Of a stretch of 64,000 bases of DNA, positions 8,137 to 16,867 are shown piece after piece. The notes under the pieces are model-generated. The model was not told where the DNA came from, searched no databases, and was given only the letters and a program-made list of their open reading frames with translations. The DNA lies in contig NZ_JACXSI010000006.1 of NCBI RefSeq assembly GCF_014712675.1, positions 1 through 64,000 on the forward strand, written 5' to 3'. The DNA comes from Peribacillus faecalis. Its GTDB lineage: Bacteria; Bacillota; Bacilli; Bacillales; DSM-1321. The stretch's first letter is position 1. Each line of letters starts with the position of its first letter. The translations under genes were made by a program, and so were the position numbers.

Positions 8137-9450
8137 TCACAATAAATGTAGACCACACTGAACGTTTTTTTTCTGGCTGTGATCACGCCCAAATAACCAT
8201 AATTGCTGCATTTCCTCAATGACAGACTTTCGCGTTTCTTTTCTGTCATAATTGCATGAACTAATAGTTAATAATGAGAAAGGTGATTCTTCTTTCATAT
8301 TGTCCTCTTCAGTTATAGAATATTTTTTCATGAAAGAAGTAAGTTGAACAACACTGTTCATCATTTCTATGTCATCTATATTTTCTTCCGTCACAAATCC
8401 AACTCGGACATTATTGTTTTCATTAGAAAAAAACATTAATGTTGACCAACTTTCTGGAATCGTCCTACTAAATATTTCACAGCATTTTTTCTTCGCATTA
8501 TAGCCAATTACATGAACAGATTCATTTGTGAAGCTCCAACCTTGCGCCCAATCAATACCTCTTCCTTCCTGGCCAACAGATATTGTTCGAAGAGCATGTT
8601 TAAATACAATTTCATTCTTCTGTACAGATACGTATTTCTTTAACGTATGCTTCTTATTTTTTTGTAAAAATTGTGGCAACAAAAAGATTTGATTTTTAGC
8701 TACTTTAGGATGCTGTTGGAACTCCATTTGCACTTCGTATACTTCACTGAAGTCTTTTTTATCCTCATTTTTAAAGCCATCATATATTCCTTGCAATTCA
8801 CCAGTACGTAATAAGCAGATATGATCTGCGTACAAGGATGCAATATTTAAATCATGTAAAATCGCTAAAATAGTTAACTGATTTGCGTGCTGTAAATGCT
8901 TCAACAAATCTAATAGTTCCATCGAATGGCGAATATCCAAATGATTGGTAGGTTCGTCCAACAATAAGACAGTCGGTTCTTGTGCTAGAGCTTTCGCCAA
9001 TAAGACACGTTGCTTTTCTCCGCCGCTTAAAGCCGTAAATGATTTATCTCGATATTTCCAGATATTTGTTTGCCTCATCACCTTTTCAATCACTTGTTCA
9101 TCCTGCTTAGAATTTTCCCAAAAAAGCATAGAATTTTGATATGGATATCGACCTGTTGCAACAATTTCCTTTACAGTGAAATCAAGTCCTATTTCATGCT
9201 CTTGCGTCATAACAGCCACTTTTTTTGCAAGCTCTTTAGGTTTATACTGTTTAACATTTTTACCATCTATAATAACGTCGCCTGAATGTAAACTTAAAAC
9301 ACCCAACATTAAACGAATGATCGTTGTTTTCCCGCTGCCATTCGGCCCTAATAACGCAAAAAAACTTCCTTTTTCCACTGTCAAGGATAGGTTGCGAACA
9401 ATTGCATTCTCTTTGTTGTATCCGCCTGTCACATTATGAAGTGTAATCAT
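8137..9450 (-). CDS. btuD: Cobalamin ABC importer ATPase with C-terminal extension (BtuD/YvrA)
   Basis: A 437-residue protein. Residues 1-250 form a FecE/BtuD-type ATPase: Walker A GPNGSGKTT at 35-43, signature LSGGEKQR, Walker B VLLLDEPTNHLD, switch His in ILHDLN. About 190 further residues follow. In B. subtilis the homologue YvrA also carries an extra C-terminal domain related to CbiZ adenosylcobinamide amidohydrolase. Here the extension is only weakly like CbiZ (FKHALRTISVGQEGRGIDWA and following), so a degenerate or divergent CbiZ domain is inferred. RBS AAGGAGG precedes the ATG. It is the last gene of the btuR-F-C-D operon. Confidence 0.85.
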   Translation of the reverse strand: MITLHNVTGGYNKENAIVRNLSLTVEKGSFFALLGPNGSGKTTIIRLMLGVLSLHSGDVIIDGKNVKQYKPKELAKKVAVMTQEHEIGLDFTVKEIVATGRYPYQNSMLFWENSKQDEQVIEKVMRQTNIWKYRDKSFTALSGGEKQRVLLAKALAQEPTVLLLDEPTNHLDIRHSMELLDLLKHLQHANQLTILAILHDLNIASLYADHICLLRTGELQGIYDGFKNEDKKDFSEVYEVQMEFQQHPKVAKNQIFLLPQFLQKNKKHTLKKYVSVQKNEIVFKHALRTISVGQEGRGIDWAQGWSFTNESVHVIGYNAKKKCCEIFSRTIPESWSTLMFFSNENNNVRVGFVTEENIDDIEMMNSVVQLTSFMKKYSITEEDNMKEESPFSLLTISSCNYDRKETRKSVIEEMQQLWLFGRDHSQKKNVQCGLHLL

Positions 9451-9468
9451 TATCTATCCTCCTTGCGG

Positions 9469-10512
9469 TTAAGCACTCTTTCTTTTCATTCGTTGTTGTA
9501 TCAGCAAAAAAGCAAAAATTGGAGAACCAATTAAAGCCGTCACCACTCCAATCGGCAACTCACTAGGCGCAACAACTGTTCGAGCAACAACGTCCGCCAA
9601 CACCAAGTATCCCCCTCCAATCAGAAGTGAAAAAGGTAACACATAACGGTGATTTGCTCCAACCAATAAGCGAACCAAATGAGGAATAACCAAACCAACA
9701 AAACCAATGGCTCCTGACACGGCTACCGCTCCACCCGTCAATATGGAAGCACCTATTAAGATTATTTTTTTCTTCCTTTTGACATCCATACCGGTAAACT
9801 GTGCAGATTGCTCACCTAAAGCCATATTGTTCAATTCACGATAATGAAATAAAATCATTATCAACCCTACAATGAAGAAAGGCAATATAAGTTGTACGTG
9901 ACCCCAACCTCTCATCGCCACGCTTCCCATTGTCCAATACAAAATATTGCTTACATCCTCGCGAGGTGTAAGTGCAATTAACAAAGAGATAATAGCGCTA
10001 AAAAAGGAGGACAAAATAATCCCTGCTAAAATAATCGTTTCATTAGATAGCTTTCCTGTCGAAACATTCGTAATGAATAGAACAATTAATAACGTTAACA
10101 TCCCAAATATAACCGCCACGACTGATTGCGTATATCCTCCAATTAAAGTGGCTGGTATTTGTAAAAACATAACAAGAACAGCGCCAAGCGATGCACCTGA
10201 CGACACACCAATCGTATAAGGATCGGCAAGCGTATTGCGCAATAATCCTTGGAAGGCAGCTCCAGCTAATGCTAAAGAAGCACCGACAAGAAACGCCAAT
10301 ACAACACGCGAAAAACGGATATTCCAAATGATGAGTTCTGTACTTTTAGAACCATCATAAAAAGAGGTATGAAAAATCTGATCAGAAAAAATATCTAAAA
10401 TATCAGGGACAGTAATAGAAACTGCCCCTACAAATACTCCTATAACAATAGAAAGTAACACAAAAGCAAGTGCTAACAGCGTTATAGGGAATATCTTTTT
10501 ATTGGAAAACAT
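9469..10512 (-). CDS. btuC: Cobalamin ABC importer permease
   Basis: A 347-residue FecCD/BtuC-family permease with about ten transmembrane helices. Family motifs are the N-terminal IRFSRVVLAFLVGASLALAG region, the LADPYTIGVSSGASLGA segment, and the C-terminal GFVGLVIPHLVRLLVG coupling loop. It would form the homodimeric channel of a BtuCDF importer. Its start overlaps the end of btuF by 14 bases and btuD follows 18 bases later, which implies translational coupling. A siderophore permease would look alike; the adjoining adenosyltransferase argues for corrinoid. Confidence 0.9.
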   Translation of the reverse strand: MFSNKKIFPITLLALAFVLLSIVIGVFVGAVSITVPDILDIFSDQIFHTSFYDGSKSTELIIWNIRFSRVVLAFLVGASLALAGAAFQGLLRNTLADPYTIGVSSGASLGAVLVMFLQIPATLIGGYTQSVVAVIFGMLTLLIVLFITNVSTGKLSNETIILAGIILSSFFSAIISLLIALTPREDVSNILYWTMGSVAMRGWGHVQLILPFFIVGLIMILFHYRELNNMALGEQSAQFTGMDVKRKKKIILIGASILTGGAVAVSGAIGFVGLVIPHLVRLLVGANHRYVLPFSLLIGGGYLVLADVVARTVVAPSELPIGVVTALIGSPIFAFLLIQQRMKRKSA

Positions 10513-11452
10513 CTGGATACACTGCTTTTGCGATTTCTTCCATACCTTCTACTAAACGTGGACCTGATCTTGTGACCATATCACTATCCACATCATATAC
10601 ATCACCGTTTTTCACAGCTGTTACTTCTTGCCAACCATCACGGTGCAATATTTGCTCTGTAGCATCCTCGACATAATAACCATATGTTGTTAGAATCACA
10701 TCAGGATTCATATTTACTGCTTCTTCCTCACTTACTTTCGGCCAACCTTCTAAATCACCTGCTACATTTACAGCACCAATCATCTCAAGCATTTCATTGA
10801 TGTATGTACCATTACCTGCTGTATAAATATCTGGTTGAGGAGAAATTTCTACCCAGACCGATTTCGTTTCTGTAATTCCTTCTGCCTTTTCCTTCAATTC
10901 GTTCACTTTATCTTTCATGTCTGTGATAATCTCTTCTGCTTCCGTTAATTTTCCTGTAGCTTGTCCAATCATTTCAATACTTTTATATACCGAATCAAAC
11001 GTCGAACCGATCTCTACAATTACAACTTCAGTACCTGCCTCTTGCAACTGTTTAATACCATCATTAGCATTTGTTACATGATAATCTTGTAGAAATGCTA
11101 CATCAGGTTGTAATGCCAAAATCGCTTCCAAATTTAAATCCATTGAACCTACTTTTTTCTTATCAGCTGTCTCAGCAGGATAGTTATCATAATCCGATAC
11201 ACCGACAATTTCTTCGTCTAAACCAAGAGCAAACAATGTTTCTGTTACACTAGGTAAAAGAGAGACAATGGAATCAGGTTGTTCTTCTATCGTCACTTCA
11301 TTTCCAGCATCATCTGTTATAGTAACGGGAAATGCTGCTGTTTGCTCGTTATTCTTATTAACCTCATTTGATTCTTCTGTCGAACCACAACCAGCTAGGA
11401 TCGCTAGCATCAAAACCAATGTAAGAGAAAATTCCCAAAAACACTTTTTCAT
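10499..11452 (-). CDS. btuF: Cobalamin-binding lipoprotein, ABC importer
   Basis: A class III solute-binding lipoprotein of about 317 residues. The signal peptide ends in the lipobox LAGC, then a two-lobe periplasmic-binding fold joined by a long helix. The motif VSLLPSVTETLFALGLDEEIVGVSDY is typical of BtuF/YvrC proteins. ATG at 11452 is chosen because GGAGG lies nine bases upstream; a longer frame from 11497 would put 15 residues in front of the signal peptide. It lies between btuR and btuC in one operon. Siderophore binding is the alternative, made less likely by the neighbouring btuR. Confidence 0.88.
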   Translation of the reverse strand: MKKCFWEFSLTLVLMLAILAGCGSTEESNEVNKNNEQTAAFPVTITDDAGNEVTIEEQPDSIVSLLPSVTETLFALGLDEEIVGVSDYDNYPAETADKKKVGSMDLNLEAILALQPDVAFLQDYHVTNANDGIKQLQEAGTEVVIVEIGSTFDSVYKSIEMIGQATGKLTEAEEIITDMKDKVNELKEKAEGITETKSVWVEISPQPDIYTAGNGTYINEMLEMIGAVNVAGDLEGWPKVSEEEAVNMNPDVILTTYGYYVEDATEQILHRDGWQEVTAVKNGDVYDVDSDMVTRSGPRLVEGMEEIAKAVYPDVFQ

Positions 11453-11511
11453 GTATGTTGTACCTCCAATGTAGTTATCATTTTTCTTTTGAAACATTAG
11501 CCCATGATTTG

Positions 11512-12054
11512 TTAATATTCAATTCCATATATGGCATCGACACCATCTTGATAGTAATGTTTTTCTTCAGTGATGACGGATACAAGATCTGCCGCCTCTT
11601 TAATTTCTGGCTTCGCATCTCTTCCCGTAATAATCAAATGGGTTGTCGCCGGTTTATTTTGAATAGTTTCCACAACATCCTTAATCGGCATGACGTCCTC
11701 AATCGGAAAAGAATCAATCGCTAATGCATTGTTCAACTCATCCCAAATGACAACGTCCCACTCACCACTCATCAATTGTTCTTTAGCCTTTTTCCAAGCA
11801 GCTTCTATTGATACTCGATGTTCTTCAGGGGTTTTTAACCATGTAAAGCCAATTCCTAATTGTTCTACTTTCGCTCCTAGCTTTTCAAGTGCAATTTGTT
11901 CTCCGTACGTGTTTTCAGGAGATTTAATAAATTGCAGAATTAATACTTTCATATCTCTTCCAAGCGCTCTGGCTGCCAATCCAAAAGCCGCCGTTGTTTT
12001 CCCTTTTCCATTACCTGTATAAACAAGTACTTTCCCTATTTCTGTTTTTCCCAT
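11512..12054 (-). CDS. btuR: Cob(I)alamin adenosyltransferase, CobA/BtuR type
   Basis: A 180-residue ATP:corrinoid adenosyltransferase that converts imported corrinoids to adenosylcobalamin. The P-loop GNGKGKTTAAFG near residue 15 and the C-terminal VSVITEEKHYYQDGVDAIYGIEY segment are diagnostic. ATG at 12054 is preferred over TTG at 12057 because GTGAGG lies seven bases upstream. It is the first gene of the btuR-F-C-D operon. No cobalamin riboswitch precedes it; a small hairpin (ACCTTG/CAAGGT) about 50 bases upstream resembles a leader attenuator but its role is unknown. Confidence 0.92.
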   Translation of the reverse strand: MGKTEIGKVLVYTGNGKGKTTAAFGLAARALGRDMKVLILQFIKSPENTYGEQIALEKLGAKVEQLGIGFTWLKTPEEHRVSIEAAWKKAKEQLMSGEWDVVIWDELNNALAIDSFPIEDVMPIKDVVETIQNKPATTHLIITGRDAKPEIKEAADLVSVITEEKHYYQDGVDAIYGIEY

Positions 12055-12279
12055 CAATTTTCCTCACTTTTTCATGATTTCTTTACACAGAAAATAACCT
12101 TGTCAGAGCAAGGTTTTTAAAGTAACTGCTCCATATATAACAGACAGTTTACTTATTTTCATAGTATAAAAGGCATACTTTTTGTAATTATGAATTTTCA
12201 GTGGCAATATTGTATACAAGTATACAAGTATTTGATATTTAACCTTATGCTTTTCTATTTACCTATTAGACTAGAAGAA

Positions 12280-12308
12280 TTGACGATAGTAAATAAAAGT
12301 GTTATGAT
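12280..12308 (+). promoter_or_regulatory. Sigma-A promoter of metE
   Basis: TTGACG (12280-12285), a 17-base spacer and TATGAT (12303-12308), about 40 bases before the riboswitch aptamer. Confidence 0.75.
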
Positions 12309-12349
12309 TTGATGGATTTATTTAGAATTATCTGAAAATGAATATTTGT

Positions 12350-12518
12350 GGGAATAGGTTTCTTAATATGTATTAAGAATTAAAAGGGAAGTTTGGTGTA
12401 AATCCAACACGGTCCCGCCACTGTAAAAGAGAAGTTAGCACATTTATATCACTGATCATTATTGATTGGGAAGATTGTGTCTAATGTTGATCCTTAAGTC
12501 AGGAGACCTGCCTATTCC
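12350..12518 (+). promoter_or_regulatory. Cobalamin riboswitch upstream of metE
   Basis: All conserved blocks are present: P1 GGAATAGG/CCTATTCC, the GGTGTAAATCC segment, CCGCCACTGTAA, GGGAAGA and the B12 box AAGTCAGGAGACCTGCC. The element lies between the metE promoter and an intrinsic terminator, so B12 should shut off the B12-independent synthase, as in other Bacilli. Confidence 0.96.
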
Positions 12519-12561
12519 GACAACACTGTTTTTTACCTACGGGAGATAGGGAGGTGTTAGA

Positions 12562-12597
12562 ATGAATAAACCTGTACATACATATAGGCATTTCTAA
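12562..12597 (+). CDS. Possible 11-residue leader peptide (MNKPVHTYRHF)
   Basis: An ATG is preceded at five bases by a strong GGGAGGTG, and the 11-codon frame ends inside the 5' arm of the riboswitch terminator. Translation would cover the terminator stem and could change its folding. There is no homology support, and the arrangement may be a relic of a gene once placed here. Confidence 0.3.
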   Translation: MNKPVHTYRHF

Positions 12598-12640
12598 CTT
12601 TTTTCTATGAACAAAGTTTGAAATGCCTATTTTTATTTTA
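12584..12640 (+). terminator. Terminator of the metE cobalamin riboswitch
   Basis: A perfect 11-bp repeat ATAGGCATTTC/GAAATGCCTAT (12584-12594 with 12620-12630) followed by TTTTATTTT, upstream of the metE start. Confidence 0.9.
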
Positions 12641-12667
12641 ATATATTTGAACAACAGGGAGATGAAT

Positions 12668-14962
12668 TTGTTGAAAACAAGTAACTTAGGGTATCCACGT
12701 ATCGGTGAAAATAGAGAATGGAAAAAAGCACTAGAACAATATTGGGCTGGGAAAATTGATGAACAAACACTAGAGCAATTAACAGAGAAGGTATTGTTAT
12801 CTAATATTCAAAAACAAATTAAACAAGGAATTGATTTCATTCCAGTAAATGACTTTACTTATTATGACCATATGTTAGATACTGCTACAATGTTTGGTGT
12901 AGTTCCAACTCGTTATGGAGATATCAATGACACAATAACTTTAAATCAATATTTCTCAATGGCTAGAGGAAATAGTACAGCTGTTGCCTCTGAAATGACA
13001 AAATGGTTCAATACAAATTATCATTACATCATTCCCGAACTCAATGATGTTACATTTCGACTAGTAGAAAATAAGCCATTAAAGGCTTATCGGAAAGTAA
13101 AAGATAAATTAGGGATTGAAGGGAAACCTGTAATGGTAGGACCTTATACATTTCTAAAATTGTCTAAAGGATATAATGAAAAACAAATTCCAGGCATTCT
13201 TTTACAACTAATACCTTTATATCAACGAATTCTTAAGGAATTACAAAATGAAGGTGTTCAATGGGTACAAATAGATGAACCGATTCTTGTTACGTCCATT
13301 ACATCTGATGAATTAAAGATTGTTCAATATATTTATAATCAATTACATGAAGCTACTCCTTCTCTAAATATTATGCTTCAAACGTATTTTGATTCCGTAG
13401 ATGCTTACGAAACAATCACCTCGTTACCTGTACAAGGAATTGGATTAGATTTCGTTCATGGATTAGATCATAACTTACGAAATATACAAACATTTGGTTT
13501 TCCAGAAGATAAAGTACTTGGTCTAGGAATTATTGATGGTCGTAATATATGGAAAGCAGACTTAAATAAAAAGAAGGAGATCATCGATACTATTTTAGAA
13601 TTGGTTGATACAGAAAATGTTTGGATTCAACCATCTTGTAGTCTACTACATGTTCCGATCACAACGAATAATGAATCTTCAATAGATGAAATGTTAATAA
13701 ATGTTTTAGCTTTTGCTGACGAAAAATTACATGAAATCCAACTGCTAAAAAATAGTTATGAAAGTGATTCAAATGACTTAGAAGAAGTATTTACAAATAA
13801 CAAACGAGATATCCAAATAATAAATATGTCTCCTGCTCGCAATAAATCATATGTCCATGCAGCAATAAAAAATATTACTGACCAGGAGTTCAAGAGGAAT
13901 GAAAACTTCGAACAGAGAAAGGAAATTCAAAAAAAATATTGGCAACTTCCAGACTACCCAACTACTACAATCGGCAGTTTTCCACAGACTATAGAAGTTC
14001 GAAAAGCTCGACGTCAATTCAAAAATGGCGAATGGACCGCCATACAATATGATGAGTTTATTGAGAACGAAATTGCTAGATGGATTTCTATTCAAGAAGA
14101 AATCGGTTTAGATGTACTCGTTCATGGTGAATTTGAACGAAATGACATGGTAGAATATTTCGGAGAAAAATTATCAGGTTTTACTTTTAGTTCTAATGGC
14201 TGGGTGCAATCTTACGGCTCACGTTGTGTAAAACCACCGATTATATATGGTGATGTAGCCTTTATCGAACCAATGACATTACATGAAAGCTTATATGCAA
14301 AGAGCTTAACTAATAAGCCTGTAAAAGGAATGCTAACAGGCCCTGCTACCATATTAAATTGGTCTTTTGTACGAGATGATATAGCTCGTAAAGAAGTTTG
14401 CTTTCAAATTGCGTTAGCTCTAAGAGAAGAAATTCAACTTCTTGAACAAAATGATATTAAAATGATTCAAGTTGATGAACCAGCATTGCGTGAAGGTTTA
14501 CCTCTTAAGAAAGAAAACTGGAAAGAGTACCTAGACTGGGGTGTGCAATCATTTTTATTAGCCACATCTTCGGTCGAAGCAACAACTCAAATCCATACAC
14601 ATATGTGCTACTGCGATTTCAATAATTTCTTAGACGTCATAAGCAAGCTCGATGCTGATATTATTTCTATTGAAACTTCCCGAAGTCATGGAGAACTTCT
14701 TCAATCGTCACAATTGAAATCTTATGACAAGGGAATTGGTCTTGGCGTATATGATATTCATAGTCCTCGTGTTCCATCTGTAGAGGAGATTACAGAGATT
14801 ATTGAAAAATACACTAAAATACTACCAAAAGAACAAATTTGGGTTAATCCAGACTGTGGACTAAAAACAAGAAAAGAAGAAGAAACAGTAGCATCTCTTC
14901 AAAACATGGTTAAAGCGACTGAATTCGTCCGTAATCAAAAAACGGTTAATCAAGGTATTTAA
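12668..14962 (+). CDS. metE: Cobalamin-independent methionine synthase
   Basis: 5-Methyltetrahydropteroyltri-L-glutamate:homocysteine methyltransferase, about 764 residues, catalysing the last step of methionine synthesis without B12. The N-terminal NLGYPRIGENREWKKALE motif and the C-terminal zinc site are visible: His-x-Cys in IHTHMCYCDF and the distal Cys in NPDCGLKTR. The duplicated barrel gives the usual length. TTG at 12668 (or 12671) is favoured because GGGAG lies six to nine bases upstream; ATG at 12662 abuts that site. It is controlled by the cobalamin riboswitch and followed 22 bases later by a thioesterase gene. Confidence 0.95.
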   Translation: MLKTSNLGYPRIGENREWKKALEQYWAGKIDEQTLEQLTEKVLLSNIQKQIKQGIDFIPVNDFTYYDHMLDTATMFGVVPTRYGDINDTITLNQYFSMARGNSTAVASEMTKWFNTNYHYIIPELNDVTFRLVENKPLKAYRKVKDKLGIEGKPVMVGPYTFLKLSKGYNEKQIPGILLQLIPLYQRILKELQNEGVQWVQIDEPILVTSITSDELKIVQYIYNQLHEATPSLNIMLQTYFDSVDAYETITSLPVQGIGLDFVHGLDHNLRNIQTFGFPEDKVLGLGIIDGRNIWKADLNKKKEIIDTILELVDTENVWIQPSCSLLHVPITTNNESSIDEMLINVLAFADEKLHEIQLLKNSYESDSNDLEEVFTNNKRDIQIINMSPARNKSYVHAAIKNITDQEFKRNENFEQRKEIQKKYWQLPDYPTTTIGSFPQTIEVRKARRQFKNGEWTAIQYDEFIENEIARWISIQEEIGLDVLVHGEFERNDMVEYFGEKLSGFTFSSNGWVQSYGSRCVKPPIIYGDVAFIEPMTLHESLYAKSLTNKPVKGMLTGPATILNWSFVRDDIARKEVCFQIALALREEIQLLEQNDIKMIQVDEPALREGLPLKKENWKEYLDWGVQSFLLATSSVEATTQIHTHMCYCDFNNFLDVISKLDADIISIETSRSHGELLQSSQLKSYDKGIGLGVYDIHSPRVPSVEEITEIIEKYTKILPKEQIWVNPDCGLKTRKEEETVASLQNMVKATEFVRNQKTVNQGI

Positions 14963-14984
14963 TAGTAATTGAGGAGTATCCGAT

Positions 14985-15458
14985 ATGGTAGAAATCAAAA
15001 AAACAGTTAGTCAATCTAAAGCAGAGCTAATAGACTTAGTACTTCCCCTTGATACAAATATGCACGGTACCATTTTTGGCGGTAAGGTGATGGCCTATGC
15101 CGATAAAATAGCTGCTATATCTGCCATGCGTCATTGCCGAATGCCTGTCGTCACTGTTAGAAGTGACTCATTTGAATTTCGTGCTCCTATAAAGATTGGG
15201 GAAGCTATTTGCATAGAGGCGATGGTCATTTGTGCTTTTAGTACATCTATGGAAGTCTTAGTAAAAATTCATGCTGAGCATTTATTAACCGGAAAGAAAA
15301 CTCCCACTTCACAAGCCTATTTAACTATGATAGCTATTGATGAAAATTCAAAAGCCGTAAAAGTACCACCTATCATTCCTGTTACTGAAGAAGAGAAAGA
15401 GCATTATCGCCTAGCAATGGAACGTTATCAAATTAGAAAAAGTAAAAAAACAAATTAA
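14985..15458 (+). CDS. Acyl-CoA thioesterase, hotdog fold (YkhA-like)
   Basis: A 157-residue single-hotdog thioesterase of the BACH/YkhA class, which hydrolyses fatty acyl-CoA in the cytoplasm. The segment PLDTNMHGTIFGGKVMAYAD, with its active-site Asn-x-x-Gly pattern, and VRSDSFEFRAPIKIGE are characteristic. RBS GAGGAG precedes the ATG. It lies 22 bases after metE and before a strong terminator, so it is probably read through from the B12-regulated metE promoter. The last 40 bases of the gene recur at 36689-36728. Confidence 0.88.
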   Translation: MVEIKKTVSQSKAELIDLVLPLDTNMHGTIFGGKVMAYADKIAAISAMRHCRMPVVTVRSDSFEFRAPIKIGEAICIEAMVICAFSTSMEVLVKIHAEHLLTGKKTPTSQAYLTMIAIDENSKAVKVPPIIPVTEEEKEHYRLAMERYQIRKSKKTN

Positions 15459-15478
15459 AAACAAATACTTAAACTATA

Positions 15479-15534
15479 AAAAGGAGTATTCAAAAAGTCA
15501 GCTTTTCTGACTCTTTGAATACTCCTTTTATTAT
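15479..15534 (+). terminator. Terminator of the metE-thioesterase operon
   Basis: A perfect 14-bp repeat (15481-15494 with 15514-15527, AAGGAGTATTCAAA and its complement) followed by a T-rich tail. Confidence 0.92.
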
Positions 15535-15649
15535 TATATTTCTTTTTTAAGTGCAACTTTGCTTGGTGCTACTTTTATCCTCAATGAGCAATAGCATACA
15601 ACTTCTGAGGTAAGCCAATATGAAGAATGGACATGTTTACCCACGGACA

Positions 15650-15735
15650 AAAACTTATACAATTATGTATAACTTGAAGAAAGATCCAATAACAGGAAAG
15701 TGAAGACAGTGATCAGTTGGAGGTATCAAATGAAG
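15650..15735 (+). pseudogene. Tyrosine recombinase N-terminal remnant
   Basis: In one frame the plus strand reads KTYTIMYNLKKDPITGK-stop-RQ-stop-SVGGIK-stop. This matches the Arm-DNA-binding N-terminus of ICE/phage integrases (GKTYxY..L.KDPITGKRxQxSxGGFKT). Two in-frame stops within it and a third at its end show that it is decayed. It lies between the thioesterase terminator and a tRNA-like fragment, at the left edge of the B12 operon. Confidence 0.6.
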
Positions 15736-15795
15736 TAACCGGTAAACACGTGAAAGTTCAAAAAACAAGAAAGAAAATCCCAGGAACCAAGCACA

Positions 15796-15884
15796 AAAAG
15801 TCTCCATCCTTTGCAGCACAAGAGATTGGAGATTCTAAAAAATGATGATTCTGGCGGGGCTCAAATCCACGACCTCTACCCAGG
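15796..15884 (-). pseudogene. tRNA 3'-end remnant with its terminator
   Basis: The minus-strand sequence 15884-15844 reads GGGTAGAGGTCG, a decayed T arm (GGATTTGAGCCCC) and CAGAATCATC, like the 3' part of a valine-type tRNA. It is followed at 15838-15796 by an imperfect terminator hairpin. The hairpin shares the string ttgcagcacaagagattgga with the copy at 41.1 kb. No 5' half is recognisable. Such fragments are typical attachment-site scars. Confidence 0.55.
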
Positions 15885-15911
15885 TGAAAGATCTTGCTTA
15901 AAAAATCAATT

Positions 15912-16217
15912 TCAAGAAAATTTATTCTTAACTATCTCTTCCCCTGTAATTTCGCCATCTCCATAGGTCCAAATTCTATATTTTGTATCAGTCCCTTTTT
16001 TTACTACTAAAACGTATTCCAAGAAAAACTCTTCCCAGCCTCCTAATTGAGCTATACTTTCTATAGAAGTTATTTCGGGATTATGCTCTAACACTGCCTT
16101 TTTAACATTATAGAACTTATAGTTTACAAATAACGTAATACACAGATAACCTACTATCAAAAATGGGCTAATCATTAATATTACTTTCAAGAAAACTTTC
16201 TTATTTAATAAGTTCAT
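15912..16217 (-). CDS. Small membrane-anchored protein of unknown function
   Basis: A 101-residue protein with a single N-terminal transmembrane helix (about residues 10-30) followed by a mainly beta extracytoplasmic part containing ITSIESIAQLGGWEEF and YVLVVKKGTDTKYRIW. AGAAGGAG precedes the ATG at 16217. It lies 74 bases after the sortase stop in the same direction, so it may be the distal gene of the B12 operon or separate. I recognise no family. Confidence 0.6.
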   Translation of the reverse strand: MNLLNKKVFLKVILMISPFLIVGYLCITLFVNYKFYNVKKAVLEHNPEITSIESIAQLGGWEEFFLEYVLVVKKGTDTKYRIWTYGDGEITGEEIVKNKFS

Positions 16218-16290
16218 AGTTCTCCTTCTACAAAAATGTTAAGTGTTTTAGTCTACTCGTAACAACCCTTCTGAAAACAACCATATAAAA

Positions 16291-16857
16291 CTAATTAACT
16301 GGATATGCATAAAAAATGAATCGTTCAGGTGCGTTGCCTATATAATGGAAAGGATAACAGGTTGTGACGGTAAGCACCTCTTCTCCTTTTGATCCGATAA
16401 CTGTTGTATCGTCCGCATCAACAACTTCTGTAAAGAGAATTTCATATGTATAAGTTCCGTCTGGAAGCTCAACTATGAATAAATCACCTATTTCCAATTT
16501 ATCAAAATTCCTAAATACTGTATCTCGATGGCCGGACAAGACAATTTGTTCACCCTCTTCTGGTAAGGCGGTTCCATTGTAGTGTCCGACTCCTTTTTCT
16601 AATTCTTGTTCATCTGTTCCTTCAATGATTGGCAGTGATGCATGAAGTTTAGGTACTCTAAGAATGCCGATTAACTGTTCTTCATTATTTACATACTTGG
16701 TTTCTCCCGCCTCTTTATTCCTTGCTTCTTCGATATATTTTTCTGCTTTTTCAAGTGTTTCCTTCGTTTGTTGTTTAGATGAAACAATTTGAAAAATAGA
16801 AAAGGCTATTATGAACAATCCACCCATCAAGAATAATAAAGCTATTTTCCCCCTCAA
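16291..16857 (-). CDS. Class D-like sortase in the cobalamin operon
   Basis: A membrane-anchored transpeptidase. The full frame begins at 16881 (196 residues); TTG at 16857 is preferred because GAGGTG lies six bases upstream and the shorter form starts directly at the membrane helix. In 196-residue numbering the catalytic triad is His118 (LSGHRDT), Cys175 (TTCYPF) and Arg187 (PERFIFYA), spaced as in class D enzymes. Class D sortases such as B. anthracis SrtC recognise LPNTA-type signals. The 1.26-kb-residue surface protein of this operon ends in LPETA, so it is the probable substrate. It is the last clear gene of the operon. Confidence 0.88.
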   Translation of the reverse strand: MRGKIALLFLMGGLFIIAFSIFQIVSSKQQTKETLEKAEKYIEEARNKEAGETKYVNNEEQLIGILRVPKLHASLPIIEGTDEQELEKGVGHYNGTALPEEGEQIVLSGHRDTVFRNFDKLEIGDLFIVELPDGTYTYEILFTEVVDADDTTVIGSKGEEVLTVTTCYPFHYIGNAPERFIFYAYPVN

Positions 16858-16867
16858 AAAACACACC

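Noticed and set aside
12070-12110. Possible riboswitch before btuR
   Set aside because: Only a 6-bp hairpin (ACCTTG/CAAGGT) is present; none of the cobalamin riboswitch blocks can be found on that strand.
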